A stretch of DNA of 64,000 nucleotides, taken from contig NC_086360.1 in assembly GCF_036324505.1 (NCBI RefSeq), forward strand, positions 3,369,546 through 3,433,545. The letters run 5' to 3'. Both the position numbers and the translations under genes were made by a program. Under the pieces are notes generated by a model. The model did no database searches, was not told the DNA's origin, and saw only the letters and a list, made by a program, of their open reading frames with translations. The stretch comes from Eleginops maclovinus. Lineage: Eukaryota > Chordata > Actinopteri > Perciformes > Eleginopidae. Numbering within the stretch: position 1 is the stretch's first letter; the number at the start of each line of letters is the position of its first letter. Of the stretch, positions 1 to 10,353 are shown piece after piece.

Positions 1-202
1 GAAGTGCAATGGCATAGCTCAGAAGGGTTAAACGTGAAACCAAAAAACTTCAAAAGAAAAATCCTTCTCTATTTTCCAACAAACAGTAAAGTCTTTACAG
101 AGTAGAGACTTAATTATCTGATGTATTTAAACCCTGCCTCCAGTAATCAAAAGAGCGTTTACCCAAAAGCTATACAAGGTTCCTATTCCTGACATTGTGG
201 AA

Positions 203-265
203 TGTGTGTGTGTGTGTGTGTGTGTGTGGGTGTGTGTGTGGGTGTGTGTGTGTGTGTGTGTGTGT
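203..265. repeat. TG microsatellite against a splice acceptor
   Basis: About 60 bp of TG with a few GGG interruptions, ending in tgtgtag, the 3' splice site of the first ankrd31 exon here. It takes the place of a normal polypyrimidine tract. Confidence 0.95.
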
Positions 266-267
266 AG

Positions 268-439
268 GTGGTGAAGCTTCTCCTAAAGCATGGGTCAAAT
301 GTCAATGACATGCATCGGGGGGGCCAGAGTGCAATGAATTTGGCGCAGGGGGAAAAAATGAAAAAGCTGCTCTCTCTCGGAGTGTCTTCCATGATACGAG
401 AGCAGCCTTGTGAGGGCCCTGCACGGTGCAGACAAGCAG
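268..439 (+). CDS. ankrd31: ankrd31 exon: last ankyrin repeat
   Basis: The acceptor AG at 266-267 is preceded directly by a TG microsatellite, and the donor gtgagc starts at 440. The exon begins in phase 0 and ends with one base of a Gly codon. Residues 1-35 read as an ankyrin repeat followed by LLSLG; the rest is linker. Confidence 0.85.
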
Positions 440-3400
440 GTGAGCAACCTTTACATTTAACATTACATTTCCATTCTCTCACACATCCACTGTGTACTCC
501 ACAACGTGATGCCCATTGTTGCTTTGACAGGATGTGCCTGTTCTCCCACACACTACGACAGTAAGCCAAGGCCAGATGCAAATGTAGCCGGGTCACTCTG
601 AAACCAGTTTGAGACATGGTACCCAGGTTTTAGGAAGCACAAACCAAACACTGTGCCTTCATGTGTTCTTACTGACATCATCGTCATGATATGATTCTTT
701 CAAGTCGTGGATCTCTCTAGCTGAAATCATTTGAAGTGTCAGATGTGTCATCTACATGACAATAATGTACAGAGGGATAATCATTTATTTTAATTTGAGC
801 AGTTCTGAAATCCTGAATCAATCTTAGTTGAACATATCCAAAGAAATCAGAAAAGGGCACCTTTCAAAAAAAACTGAAGTGGTCAATCAGTAACTAAGGT
901 GCGTAGAAGTCCGTTAAATTGTTGGGCTTTTTTATTTTGCAACATTTAATTGATTTAAAATAGTTTTGTCTCATTAAGAAAAACAATAAATACTGGAGAA
1001 GTGACACTTGTGAATAAAATATTTGGCTAATATAGTTCAATTATTATTTCCAAATTCTATAAAAGTCCAAATTGTATATTATCATATGTTCAAACCAGAA
1101 TGTTTTTTTCTTTTGAAATGAAGTTAACAGTGGGAATACCCCAAAAAGTTGTTCAATTATTGTACAGGAAAAAGAAAGATATTCTAGTGTTCGAATATCT
1201 GAGGAGCAGAAATTGCATATATTTAAATCTAAATGGAAGTGTAAATTAGGTTCATCATGTTGCTAATATATTATTGTGATAACTTGCAGAGTTGAAAAGT
1301 ATCAAAAGTTGAACCAACAAACTTGTTTCTAGCATGAGCTGATGTCACTGCAGTCGGATTAAAGTGTGTCCTTAATTCTGATCAGGGAACACATTTTAAA
1401 CCGAGTCAAAAATGTTGGAACTATGTTTACTATACTTAAAGATGTTTACACAAAGTACCAAATAACATTTTTACAACCATTTGACATTTTTTCCGCGATC
1501 AATGTGCAAATTGAATTTATTGCATGGTACAAGTTAACAGAGGCTTCAGACGTGTGATTTGTTTCAGTTGTGGTGTAAAGCTGAGGTCTGAGTGCAGGGT
1601 TCTTTCAGGTGATATGTCTTCAGAGGCTCCGTGCCACAGCAGCGTCTCTGCCAGCCGCAGTAACACATTAAGTGTTCGACCCGGAGACTTGGGTGACAGA
1701 GATGGAGTCAGAGAGCCTGGTGACATTCAGCGGAAGAAGAAAGAAACCCCCCTTGGAAATGTGAGAGCTCTTTACACTTCCATTCCCTTTAGACTCAAAT
1801 GGGCTTCTGTAGAAACCAATTCTGTATTAAATGTATTTTATTTATGGCACCAATTATTTGCCGTTTGTCCTTCAGGGACATGCAGATTTGTTGTACTGAA
1901 AGCTTCACTGTTTTTTCCGCTTTGATGTGAGTTTCTCATTTATTATCTTTTCATTGCTGAGTCAGGCAGTGGCCATTAGAGTGATTTTGGAGGAGGTGAG
2001 CAGGAAACACACAGAACTTTCGACCTCGCCTCTGATTGATCTGGAGGATGCAGGTAGAAGTAACTGGTCACAAACACCATTTACACGCTACACAGTTATT
2101 AGGCAAGTTGTATTTTTGAGGATTCATTTTATTATTGGACAACTACAGCACTCTGGGTCAATAAGCCTCAAACCTGAATATACAAGAAAGTAAAAGTGAG
2201 GTTTTGGCTTTCTTAGGAGAATTTTTATGTGTGCACAATTATTAGGCAACTATTAGTGTGCACAATTAATATATGCAACTAAATGTTTCCCCACCTCACT
2301 GGATTATTTTTACCTGGTGAAGTGAGAATAGTAAACAAACAACTCAAACTGTACAAATAAACATTTCAGGCATTCCACCCCAAAAAATCTGTGACTAATA
2401 CCCTTCTTTTCAATGACAGTCACAAGCCTTCCATTCATTCAGTCAGTTTCTTGATCTGTTGACCATCAACTTTTTGTGCCGCAGCAACCAGAGCCTCCCA
2501 GACACCGCTCAGAGCGGTGTGCTGACTTCCTTCACAGTAAATCTCCTGTTTAAGACGGGCCCACATTTTTTCAATAGGGTTAAGGTCAGATGAGGAAGGG
2601 GGCCATGTCAATATTCTTTCATCTTTAAAGCCTTTACTGGCTAGCCACGCAGGGGAGTACTTCGATGCATGCGGTGGAGCATTGTCCTGCAGAAAATCCT
2701 GGTCTTTGTGGAAGATGCAGACTTCCTCCTGTACCACTGATGGAAGAAAGGGTTTTTTCTAAAATCTGACTTTAGGTTTGGGAATTGATTTTGAGTCCAA
2801 CTTCAACCCGAAAGGTCCAGCGCATCTTTCATAATACCAGCCCATACCTGAGTCGAAGTGGAGCTTTGTGCCTGTCCCTGATCCAGCCACAGGCCCATCC
2901 ATCTGGTCTGTCAAGTTTTCCCTGAGGGAAAGAAGCTGCCTCATAATTATGCACACTTGATATAGGGTGTTGATCCCTCTTTCATTACACAAATACACAT
3001 CACCTGATGTAATTAAATCCAATACTTATTCAAGTTTATACAGCTTGGAGTTGGAAAATATGAATAAAAATGATGATAGGGTCAAAATACTCACATCCCT
3101 AATATTCTGCACACAGTGTTATATTAGAAGTACACACAAATAGAAGTATACAGTCACAGCATATCAAGCTACCAATACTAATGCAAATGATAGGAGAGGC
3201 AAATTACTGTGGGCTTGGTTTCAAATGGAAGTATGGAGAATGTTGACTTGTGCTGTTTTTTAGGCAGATATCATGCTGCTCTGATACAAATCCAGAATAC
3301 GCTGCGGGAGGTGCTTGCCAAAAAGCAGTTGGAGAAGGATGACCTTGAACAGAAATTACGGTCAGTTTAGGATTTCTTACATCCAGGATTTAAGTGAAGC

Positions 3401-6400
3401 ATTGCAAACCAGAGCAAAACATATTGTGTAAAATGGCAAAAGGACATGACGTTCTTATAGTGCACGGCATAAGGTCTTTAAATGGAATTCCTTTCAAATG
3501 TCTTCTCAAAGGAATAATTCATCTCTCAAGTAAATAAACTTGATCAGCCGTGCAGACAGAGCAGTTTTCAATGACTGCATAGATTATATATATTTGTATT
3601 ATATTTGTTAGAACAAGCCACGGGGAAGCTTTTTGTGAGAAAATTGATTTGTTTTAACAGAAAACTGAATTTCTTCACTTTTGATAAAGAAAATGACAAC
3701 GAGCTAAAGTAATATTTGAGGATCAATAATATTGAATTATTTGCTTTTGCATAAACCAATTTCACTCTCAAATGCTTTACTGTGATCTGAGGACATGCTG
3801 AGTCTAAACAAAAGCCATCTTTACAGAGTGTGGAAATATCATAGTGGTCTTTACTGCATATCATCCCCTCTTTCCATTTCCTGTCTATCTCAAGCTGTAT
3901 TTAATAAAGGCAGGAAAAGCTAAAACCAGATGGAAGTATAGCCAAAATACAAACAAAACACGGGTTTGGCAGTGGTCGGTTCAAACTTATATCAAGATGT
4001 TTTTATTGTATTTTGAGATGCATGTATTGCCATCTGGGGTGAATAGAGAGATGCTTTAACAGTCTCTATTCACCTCCACCTCTCTTTTTTGAAAGACACA
4101 ACAGTAATCTAAAGCCTTTCTCCATTATCTTTTACTCAGCACAACACTTTTGAAATGACCAGCAGTACCGTTTGATTCTCTGCAGGACTCGGCTTGACCC
4201 CTTCCAGGACCGCATTCTGAGGCTTCGCCTTGTCTCCCTATCTTCAGGTCAGAGTACCTTGGTGGAGGTCCTCCAGAAGCAAAAACATATGGAAGAGGCG
4301 TATGTAACCGCCATGGCCAGACTGTCCAACAATCAGAGCAGTACAGGAGAGACACAGCAGCTGAATCACTTCTCCATTCCTGACCCTGAAGTTGGAGAAG
4401 CTCACAGCTCAGATCACAACGGCCAAAGACAGGAGAGCCATCGACCCGTTACACGGTCCACTTCATTCAGATCAGCAGCCTCGAACAATGCCAGGAACCC
4501 TACAGAGTCTTTGCTAACTGCCACACCCACTGATGTGCTGAATAAGAGAGCCCGTCGCCGTCGAAGCAACGCCCCTCAACCAGACCGATTAAAACTCTCT
4601 GACCTCATTCAGAGGGGAGTCATTCCCTCCGGAAGTGCTCTAGAGCTGGTGTTGAAGGTTAGGCAATGCTGTTCTCATTAAACCATTTATTAACCATGTT
4701 CTCTCTACAGTTGACTCCTGACCAGTGGTGTAAAGTAACTAAGCACATTTACTCAAGTACTGTATAAAGTACAATTTTGAGATACTTGTACTTTACTTGT
4801 ATTTCAATATTTTGGTAAATGGTGTACTTTTCTCCACTACATGTATTTAGTCCCTTTAGTTACTCTACATATCTGGATTAAATCAGACTGTAGTTCACCT
4901 GGAGTAAATCCAGCAGCTACCCTGCAGTATACAAAGCCATTCAAACTAGCTGCACCTTTACCAGCTCTGAGAACACTTTAATGATCAATCATTATAAAAC
5001 ATATCAGAGATATTATTCTGAAATGGACCTGACTTCGATATAACACTATATATCTAGGTCTTGTCTGATACCAAATCTTCGATGCTGATAAGGCACCGTA
5101 AAAACAGCTGTCCTAAAGCCTCCAACCTCGGTTTCGAGTACACGTAAGACCACCGTAGTCTCCTTAGGATGGCAACTCACAGCATAGCTTAAATCACCAG
5201 CTGCCGTTGTATCACTTATTTCGGGCACCAAAACGTTGCATGTCCGACTGCCAGGATATCAACGGAAATGTGGGGTGCAGTAGGTGTTGGTGGGCTGGTA
5301 GAACTCCAGTGCAGTCTGCTAAACTGCACCTGGAGGAGAAACCCTGTGTCGGTTGGGAGTCTCCATGTTCAGATCCCAAAATCCCTAACCCCCTTTTGGA
5401 AACTTTAGTAATGCAAATTGGAAAATGTAAAGTACGAAGGATCAGGTGAAAAAAGGGTAAAGGCCTAAAACCAAGAGCTTAAGGCCCAAAGTTCTCCCAA
5501 GAAGCCAGAGCCCAAGCCAAGCCCCAAAGGCTCAAAGAAGCCTCAAGAACCTGTCCGCTTTGTGTGTCTCACGTACGCATATTCTGAGGAACACTTATTT
5601 CCCTAATACAAACTTATGCAAATCATATATGATTAACAATGGTAGATGTCATATAGACAGGATTTAATATACAGTGGTGGGTATCTTTAGTGGCAGGATT
5701 TTAGGTGAGGTCTGCCACGGCCACATCAACAGCAGATCTGTCTTCAGCACCAATCTGAAGAATGACTGCTTTTACTGTCGCTACTTTAAGTACATTTGAT
5801 GAGAATACTTTGTACTTTCACTGGAGGAACATTTAGAATGCAGGACTTTTACTGTGACAGAGTATTCATACACTCTGGTACTTCTACTTTTACTTAAAAT
5901 ACTTTTAGTAAGTACTCCTCCCAGCTTTGCACCTGACACACTTATTTTCCAACAATCTGAAAAAATAGACACAATAACTTTCCTTATGACATGAAAGGTA
6001 AGAGGATAAGATAAGAAGCTGAAATTCAGTTTTCCACTCTGTTATTGTGTACACACACACTACAAATACACACATGCACCTGGAGGTGAACTGGCACCTC
6101 TCCAGCTACCCGTCCATGCCATGTATTTTTCAGTTCCTAAGCAGGTCCCTACAGACTGAGCTACTGCCGCCTCAAATGATGTAACTATGGGAACATTTCT
6201 GATTACATTACATGTTTGCACAAATGTTTGATTTTGGCGACTTGTGACTTATTATCAGGACCCTTGACATTAACTTGCTGCAATTAGTTTGAATATACAA
6301 AACATGAATGCCTACCATCATCCCACAATGCTACAGCACAAGGTTCCCTTCCTGGTAGACCCCCACACCCATACACTGGAATACCCCTAATGTGCAATAA

Positions 6401-9400
6401 CTCTGTTTGAAAATATAAAACTTTGTGCAATTTACATGAAAGTGCAATATACCCTCCTGCAATTTCACATTTATTACCATTGTCTGCGTATTGTGTTAAT
6501 AATGACGTGTATCATTGTATCATAAAAAATGATTTATTTAAAATAAAGAAGAGCTAGTAGAACTAGAAGTAGCCTAAATATAAACCATAGAAAAAAAACA
6601 CCAAGAAAATTCAGTCATTACGTCTACCTATAATATATCGAGTTGTATTTCAAAATGTATTGTAACCCTGTAATCATGTACATTTCTCTTGCAGGACAAA
6701 CAAAGGATTTCTGATTCTGAGTTTGTTTCCTCTGCAGGGTTGCTGGCACCTTGCTCTCCTGCTGGATGACGGCTCGATAAAGGACAGCAAAGGCAAGCTT
6801 CACCCGACCCCAGAAAGCTGGCTGGAGTTGATTCGCGGTAACAACATCCCTGTCAGCTCAGCGTATGCATCGGACAAGGTTAGACACCAGACTGCCTTCA
6901 TACCATCGCTGCAGTCAGAACAGGAGAATAGCAGCATCTATGTTGTGTTTATTGTTACTAACAAACAGCCTGAAGCCTCTGGCCATGTGCGGACGGACTG
7001 TGTCGCCCTTCATTCGTTCCTAAGAGACAACAACAGGGGGTCCTGATGGAAAAGTAAAGAATCGCATCAGATTATTCTTGACAGCTGTGCAGTGTTTTGG
7101 CATCTGAGAGCCCTTGGAACTCATTGATCTATGACAGTGCCTGGCCTTCCTGGGTATGCCTTTAACTAGGGTTGGAAGGGTTACTTTAACCAGTCACATG
7201 TGATCTGTGAAAAATGTGATCTCAGTATCAAAATATAAAAGTATTGTAACCTGATTACTTATTTCAATATCAAATGCAATGCAAATAAATAAAGAGAAAA
7301 TAAATAACAATCAGAGGTTTTTTACTTACATTTATGGAACATTGTAACCTTAGAAAATAAAAAAACAAGATCTGAAAAATGGAGTCATGGTTTACAGATG
7401 CTGTTTGAGCTTAATACATTAATCAAAAGCATAGACTGTATTTGTGTTTAGTAAATCATGTGTCTACCTACTACATTAAAAATAGATGTATTTAAATTAA
7501 AGAAGAATTAAAGTAGCCTCAATATTTACATTAAAGAAAATGAATTCAATACGTCTTCAAAATGTATTGTCACTGTAATCCTGCTAGTAATCTCATTTCT
7601 TTATTTAAATGTGACATTAATCTGATTATTTATTGTTTTATATTCATCTACAGCTAAATGTATATTGCTTTGGTGTATAATGGTGCATGCATGAACACAG
7701 TCAAATAATTCAAAATGAAATATTGAATTATTATAAAACAAAATATTATAAAAACTCTTAGAAATCAAAAACTGTATCTACAAAAACAAGGAAATACGAT
7801 AAGAATATGATACAATAATATGAACAAAGTGCTGTTTTTAAGTGGAGAAATTGTGCAGAAATGAGCAAAGGATTACATCACGGTCTACAAGGAAAGACAC
7901 GGTGTTAATGTTTTACAAAGTGTCCATGGGAGTAGTTGATTTAACTCTTGTAGGACTCTAACTGTTGAATTAGAAGTCAAAGATAAACTATAAAGTGAAT
8001 CCCAACCCTCAGAACAAAATGGGTTTTAGCTCCCAATAAATTAGGACCACACAGGTCGCTTAACAAACCTCAGTATTGTTTTGTGACTCTATGACGAAAC
8101 TGGAGAAAAACCAAGCTGGCACAAAGGGAACATGCAAACTTCACGCAGAGGCTGCAGCCAACCAGCGGCCCTGCTGCCAAAGCCTGATCAATCTTTCTCC
8201 CTCTGTCAGTGAAAACACATGAATGAGCGCCTCTGTTGCACTGGGTGACATGTTCCTTCATTTGCACCAACATACCCACTGTACTTTTATTTCACCCAAA
8301 CCTAACAAAAGCTCTATCTCACTAACTGTTGGTCCTAACCTCGGTGAGCCGTTGTTCAGAAACTTTTAAATAAATGAATGTCTTCAGAGGCTTGGAGCTG
8401 CGAGCGACGGACAGAAGAATGGTTTTAATCTAAAAGAATTGTGCATCACTCATTTAAAACATTATGCATATATGCATGATTTGAATATTTGCCTTTAAGG
8501 AAACATGGGCTTTTGCAGCGGACACTTTCTAAATCACTGAGTGAATAATCATTTAATCATGGAAACCAATTACAAAGTGGCAAACACAAAGGCAACACGA
8601 ATAACTAAGGAAATCAAACTGAGCAGGTAGCATCAGCTCAGTACTTACACAAATGCATTGATATTTAAATCTTTGTATTTAATTTATTTGGGACAGTGAA
8701 TCCATGGTGATTAAGCTGTTTATGTGGAACAAGGTTCACTTGTTTGCTGGTTCCTTCCTGCCAGTAAGGGTCTGTGGAGACAGACACAGCATCAGGCTGT
8801 AAATTATTGAGTGTTTGCTGTAGAGCTGCACACCAGTCCTCTGTATCCTCCATCTCATTGAGAAAATTAAACAGGCCTGTGTAATGGCTGCTGCTGAAAG
8901 GCATTGGATCCGCCCTCAGGTATCACATATCCAACCCAGGAGACTTTGACTCTCATTAATAAATCACCATTCATGATCTGAGGTGTCAATGGTGTTAAAA
9001 TATATCTGTGATGAACTCCTTCCCCTGTGCTTCCAGGTGATGCTCAGAGGCAAACCTTTGTCTTATTACTCATTGAACATGGAGGCTGAAGGAGACTCAG
9101 CGCAGGCTCCTCCCAGTGATCAACACTGCAGCGCTGCTTCTCCCCAGGAGGGGCTTATCCCAGGTCTGTTGTTCCTGTCTGCTGCCTAACCCTAACCCAG
9201 CCTCCCTTACACATACATCCGCCTGTGACATTTCACTCACAGCAACTCCAATAAGTGAAGAGGGCAGGCAGGCAGCCGCTGAACCGTGGCTTCTTCTGTG
9301 TCAATAATTAATCAGCCCCCTCCTACATCTCCCACCTGGAGTTTCACTCAGCACTGTTTCAACCAGCCTCATCAACATTAATTGTACATTTACTTTATAA

Positions 9401-9596
9401 AAGGGACTTGATATGTAAAGCAAGGTTTTAAATGTCCTTTCCTGTTTCTGCAGAGGCAGCCAACCTGAGAAGAATGATAATGAACATCAAGATCGTCCAT
9501 CTGGTGGGTGATGATGAATGGCTGCCAAGTGCTCAAATGGACTATTACTGGGAGAAGCTCTTAGAGAAAGACCCTGATGACTGGGGGGAATTATAA
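268..9596 (+). CDS. ankrd31: Ankyrin repeat domain-containing protein 31 (3' part of gene, eight exons)
   Basis: Exons: 268-439, 1609-1760, 1966-2053, 3264-3360, 4186-4657, 6738-6878, 9037-9163, 9454-9596; all have GT-AG borders and compatible phases, summing to 1,392 nt (463 residues plus stop). In order they encode a last ankyrin repeat (VVKLLLKHGSNVNDMHRGG), a polar linker, a coiled-coil-like helix (LREVLAKKQLEKDDLEQKL), a Ser/Arg-rich stretch, a RAMA-like domain split over two exons (LIQRGVIPSGSALELVLK then GCWHLALLLDDGSI) and a tryptophan-containing C-terminus ending DPDDWGEL. This domain order is that of vertebrate ANKRD31, a meiotic protein that binds REC114 through its C-terminus and helps place recombination breaks; that role is family knowledge. 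The 5' exons lie before the window. Adjacency to gcnt4 supports the call. Confidence 0.88.
440..1608. other. ankrd31: ankrd31 intron, no recognised element
   Basis: AT-rich sequence between the ankyrin exon and the linker exon. I see no transposon ends, coding-like exon or RNA gene in it. Confidence 0.5.
1609..1760 (+). CDS. ankrd31: ankrd31 exon: polar linker
   Basis: The acceptor is ggttctttcag and the donor gtgaga is at 1761. The phase-1 start completes a Gly codon (GDMSSEAPCHSS) and the exon ends after TPLGN. It is a Ser/Arg-rich low-complexity linker with no recognised domain. Confidence 0.7.
1966..2053 (+). CDS. ankrd31: ankrd31 exon: short helical segment
   Basis: The acceptor is cattgctgagtcag and the donor gtagaa is at 2054. 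It encodes AVAIRVILEEVSRKHTELS and on to LIDLEDAG. Phases fit both neighbours. A Tc1/mariner relic begins about 30 bp downstream. Confidence 0.75.
2085..3119 (-). mobile_element. Decayed Tc1/mariner-type transposon
   Basis: Ends resemble imperfect inverted repeats: cagttattaggcaag near 2093, and cctaatattctgcacacagt at 3100-3119 read in reverse. The minus strand at 2435-2737 encodes the catalytic end of a transposase with LQDNAPPHASKY (second Asp) and SSSDLNPIEKMWARLKQEI (Glu). The N-terminal DNA-binding part and first Asp are not intact, so the element cannot be autonomous. It sits in an ankrd31 intron, antisense to the gene. Confidence 0.8.
3264..3360 (+). CDS. ankrd31: ankrd31 exon: coiled-coil segment
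   Basis: The acceptor is gctgttttttag. The later AG four bases downstream would put a stop in frame, so 3264 is the start. The donor gtcagt is at 3361. It encodes RYHAALIQIQNTLREVLAKK followed by QLEKDDLEQKLR, a heptad-like helix. Confidence 0.8.
4186..4657 (+). CDS. ankrd31: ankrd31 large exon: Ser/Arg-rich region and first half of RAMA-like domain
   Basis: The acceptor is gattctctgcag and the donor gttagg is at 4658. It encodes TRLDPFQDRILRLRLVSL, a long polar Ser/Thr/Arg stretch, a basic cluster KRARRRRSN that could be a nuclear localisation signal, and then the first half of the RAMA-like fold (LKLSDLIQRGVIPSGSALEL). Confidence 0.85.
4723..5929. mobile_element. hAT-type MITE carrying a nested insertion
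   Basis: The left end is cagtggtgtaaagtaac and the right end is the inverse of a related terminus (ctcccagctttg). Flanks ctcctgac (4715-4722) and cacctgac (5930-5937) match at 7 of 8 bases, the target-duplication length of hAT elements. The interior matches the copy starting at 10,354 closely, except that 5030-5746 is extra. No coding capacity is seen. Confidence 0.75.
5030..5746. mobile_element. Solo-LTR-like insertion inside a hAT MITE
   Basis: A 717-bp block beginning TG and ending CA, flanked by ggacc (5025-5029) and gcacc (5747-5751), a 5-bp duplication with one mismatch. The sister MITE near 10,705 has the uninterrupted sequence, which defines both edges. These are the signs of a solo LTR, but I do not recognise the family. 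Confidence 0.6.
6010..6172 (-). mobile_element. tRNA-derived SINE, internally deleted
   Basis: On the minus strand it starts ggcggcagtagctcagtctg, with a clear RNA polymerase III box A. The body contains tagctggagaggtgccagtt, typical of a common fish SINE. Box B has been deleted, so it is not a tRNA gene. It lies in an ankrd31 intron. Confidence 0.65.
6738..6878 (+). CDS. ankrd31: ankrd31 exon: second half of RAMA-like domain
   Basis: The acceptor is ttcctctgcag and the donor gttaga is at 6879; the exon is 47 codons in phase 0. It encodes GCWHLALLLDDGSIKDSKGK and then HPTPESWLELIRG, with the conserved W-x-x-x-L-x-D-G-x-I pattern of RAMA domains. Confidence 0.87.
6879..9036. other. ankrd31: ankrd31 intron with AT-rich MITE relics
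   Basis: 7160-7620 resembles an eroded element also hinted at near 41,105-41,230 (taatctgattact-type motifs). The remainder shows no exon or element I can name. Confidence 0.4.
9037..9163 (+). CDS. ankrd31: ankrd31 penultimate exon
   Basis: The acceptor is cctgtgcttccag. The donor gtctgt at 9164 is weak but gives the phase needed by the last exon. It encodes VMLRGKPLSYYSLN, finishing the RAMA region, followed by an acidic/Ser-rich linker. Confidence 0.75.
9454..9596 (+). CDS. ankrd31: ankrd31 terminal exon: conserved C-terminus
   Basis: The acceptor is tcctgtttctgcag. It encodes EAANLRRMIMNIKIVHLVGD and on to WEKLLEKDPDDWGEL with TAA at 9594-9596. In mammals the ANKRD31 C-terminus binds REC114. 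A candidate AATAAA lies near 9836. Confidence 0.85.
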
Positions 9597-10007
9597 TAAT
9601 GATCCACACTTTGTCCAGTGCTGTTATTTCTGAGAAGTTAACTTGTTGAGTTTTACCTGTTTGATGACCCATGTCTTGTGCCCAATGTTACTTCCAATCA
9701 CATTTCAAATGTTTGATTTATAGGTTTTGAATTGTAGAAGAAACACCCTTTTCAGTGTTTCTCATTTTCTTTGAGTATGTTTAAACCATGCTCAGGTACT
9801 TTTAAATGAGTTCAACTGCATTTAAGCAAAAACACAATAAATATTTGATGAAGCTGTGTGTGTGTCAGTCTTGTGAGAGGCCCTGCACTGTTTACCGTAC
9901 ACATGGACACACTGATGATGGGGAGCTGTGTTACAGATATGAGAAACTGCCCCTTGGGTTAATCATTGGTGAGTGGGTGCTGAATGTATCAGGTGCTGGT
10001 GATGTGC

Positions 10008-10260
10008 TGCACGTGGCGGGGCAGTGGGCGGGCTCTCCCCCCACCCCCGCCGCTCCTCTCGGCTCCACTCCTCTCTGCAGCTCCAGTCCGCGATGGATCC
10101 CCGGACATAGCACACGGGACTCTGGTACTTCTTTACGCGTGTTGGGTGGAAAATTGCCTGCTGCCTCGCCTATCTTTAACTGATCATCAGTCGGTACCGT
10201 TGCCAGGGGTATATGCTTCCGGACAGAGTAGTGGTACAATATTGTGCTTCATCGTGTGAT
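10008..10260 (+). promoter_or_regulatory. gcnt4: GC-rich candidate promoter/first exon of gcnt4
   Basis: A local GC- and CpG-rich patch in an AT-rich surrounding contains an E-box-like cacgtg near 10,010 and a GC box gggcggg near 10,027, followed by a C-rich tract. It lies between the end of ankrd31 and the gcnt4 coding exon on the same strand. No transcription start can be fixed from sequence alone. Confidence 0.3.
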
Positions 10261-10353
10261 TCCAAATCTGTGAAAGACAGCCGTCCGGTGCTTAGCGCAG
10301 GAAATCATAACTTATCCACAAGGAGTCTGATTCCCGACTGGAATACTGCTCAC

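Noticed and set aside
183..617. 144-codon minus-strand frame across the TG repeat
   Set aside because: Mostly a Thr-His translation of the microsatellite and antisense to the ankrd31 exon.
9931..10239. Short coding frames in the GC-rich patch
   Set aside because: Open by base composition; no similarity to known proteins. A promoter or untranslated exon is more likely.
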